64,000 bases of DNA from NCBI RefSeq assembly GCF_003606365.2, contig NZ_CP031933.2, positions 682,001 through 746,000 of the forward strand, written 5' to 3'. The notes beneath the pieces are model-generated. The model was not told where the DNA came from and made no database searches. It saw only the letters and a program-made list of their open reading frames with translations. Both the position numbers and the translations under genes were made by a program. Source of the DNA: Companilactobacillus zhachilii. GTDB taxonomy: Bacteria > Bacillota > Bacilli > Lactobacillales > Lactobacillaceae. Below, piece by piece: positions 63,771-64,000 of the stretch. The number at the start of each line of letters is the position of its first letter. Within the stretch, counting starts at the first letter, position 1.

Positions 63771-64000
63771 AGGTTCTACCTTCTTAGATTTTATAAAATC
63801 TTTTTTCAACAATAACTAGAATTTTTTAATATCCTGTTATTAAAAAACATCATAGCTTATCGGATATTGAATGTCGTGTAGAGAGTATAGCCATTCGGTA
63901 TACAACCAGAAGATTAAGGTCTCAAAGTAGATTTCAGGTTATGGTGTCTTAGTTTTTCATAGTGTAAATATAATATTTACTGTATAATTCAGATTTAATA

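Noticed and set aside
1..64000. Family A as insertion sequences or a CRISPR-like array
   Set aside because: The elements encode no transposase, are dispersed and not evenly spaced, and the inter-element spacers are unrelated AT-rich DNA of variable length. No cas gene is present.

Overview
The window looks like chromosome of a low-GC lactic acid bacterium, family Lactobacillaceae; a Companilactobacillus-type species is my guess, not something proven here. The reasons are AT-rich coding sequence, strong AAGGAGG-type ribosome binding sites, a mevalonate operon, SLAP- and WxL-type surface proteins, citrate-lyase genes with malic enzyme and a 2-hydroxycarboxylate carrier, and CcpA-type cre sites. 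There are no rRNA or tRNA genes, no CRISPR array and no transposase gene.

Layout. 0.6-6 kb: wecB, a flavodoxin-gtrA pair, then map-yihY-galU. 7-10.5 kb: mevalonate operon (thiolase, mvaA, mvaS). 10.5-11.7 kb: two tandem structured RNA genes, each with a cre site on its promoter. 12.3-14.7 kb: a secreted 3D-domain protein, a nucleoside deoxyribosyltransferase and a third structured RNA. 14.8-20.6 kb: a large WxL surface protein, ilvE and a surface alpha/beta hydrolase. 20.8-25.2 kb: small membrane proteins and galK-galT-galR. 25.9-28 kb: DegV, a VOC protein and a GntR regulator. 28.1-34.4 kb: a sucrose or alpha-glucoside locus (PTS, GH13, GH32, LacI). 34.4-36 kb: three small membrane proteins sharing one palindromic operator. 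36.2-39.5 kb: rlmD, recX and a DUF402 protein. 40.8-45.1 kb: a cysteine operon (MetA/HTS-like acyltransferase, cysK, amino-acid ABC transporter) behind a cysteine-rich leader peptide and terminator. 46.4-53.3 kb: CNNM/CorC protein, prfC, a glucosaminidase and brnQ. 53.8-63 kb: citrate fermentation (SorC-type regulator, citM, citP, citC, citD, citE, citF, citX, citG).

The most striking content is noncoding. About 27 copies of a roughly 180 bp element (called family A here) occupy about 7% of the window. Each is a long inverted repeat whose arm sequence is largely private to that copy but self-complementary. It encloses a conserved three-hairpin core in which stems change with compensating substitutions. 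Nine pairs face each other with their GGCGGC ends outward and a 130-260 bp AT-rich spacer between them. Deletion derivatives lose whole structural modules. This points to a mobile or structural element that acts as folded single-stranded DNA or RNA; I do not recognise it as a described family.

Other notable items are the Cys-Cys-Cys leader peptide attenuator, the CcpA-linked RNAs, and three single-base homopolymer deletions that break galT, the GH13 glucosidase gene and citX. The frameshifts could be real decay or sequencing error. All assignments come from reading the sequence and from family knowledge; no database search was run.
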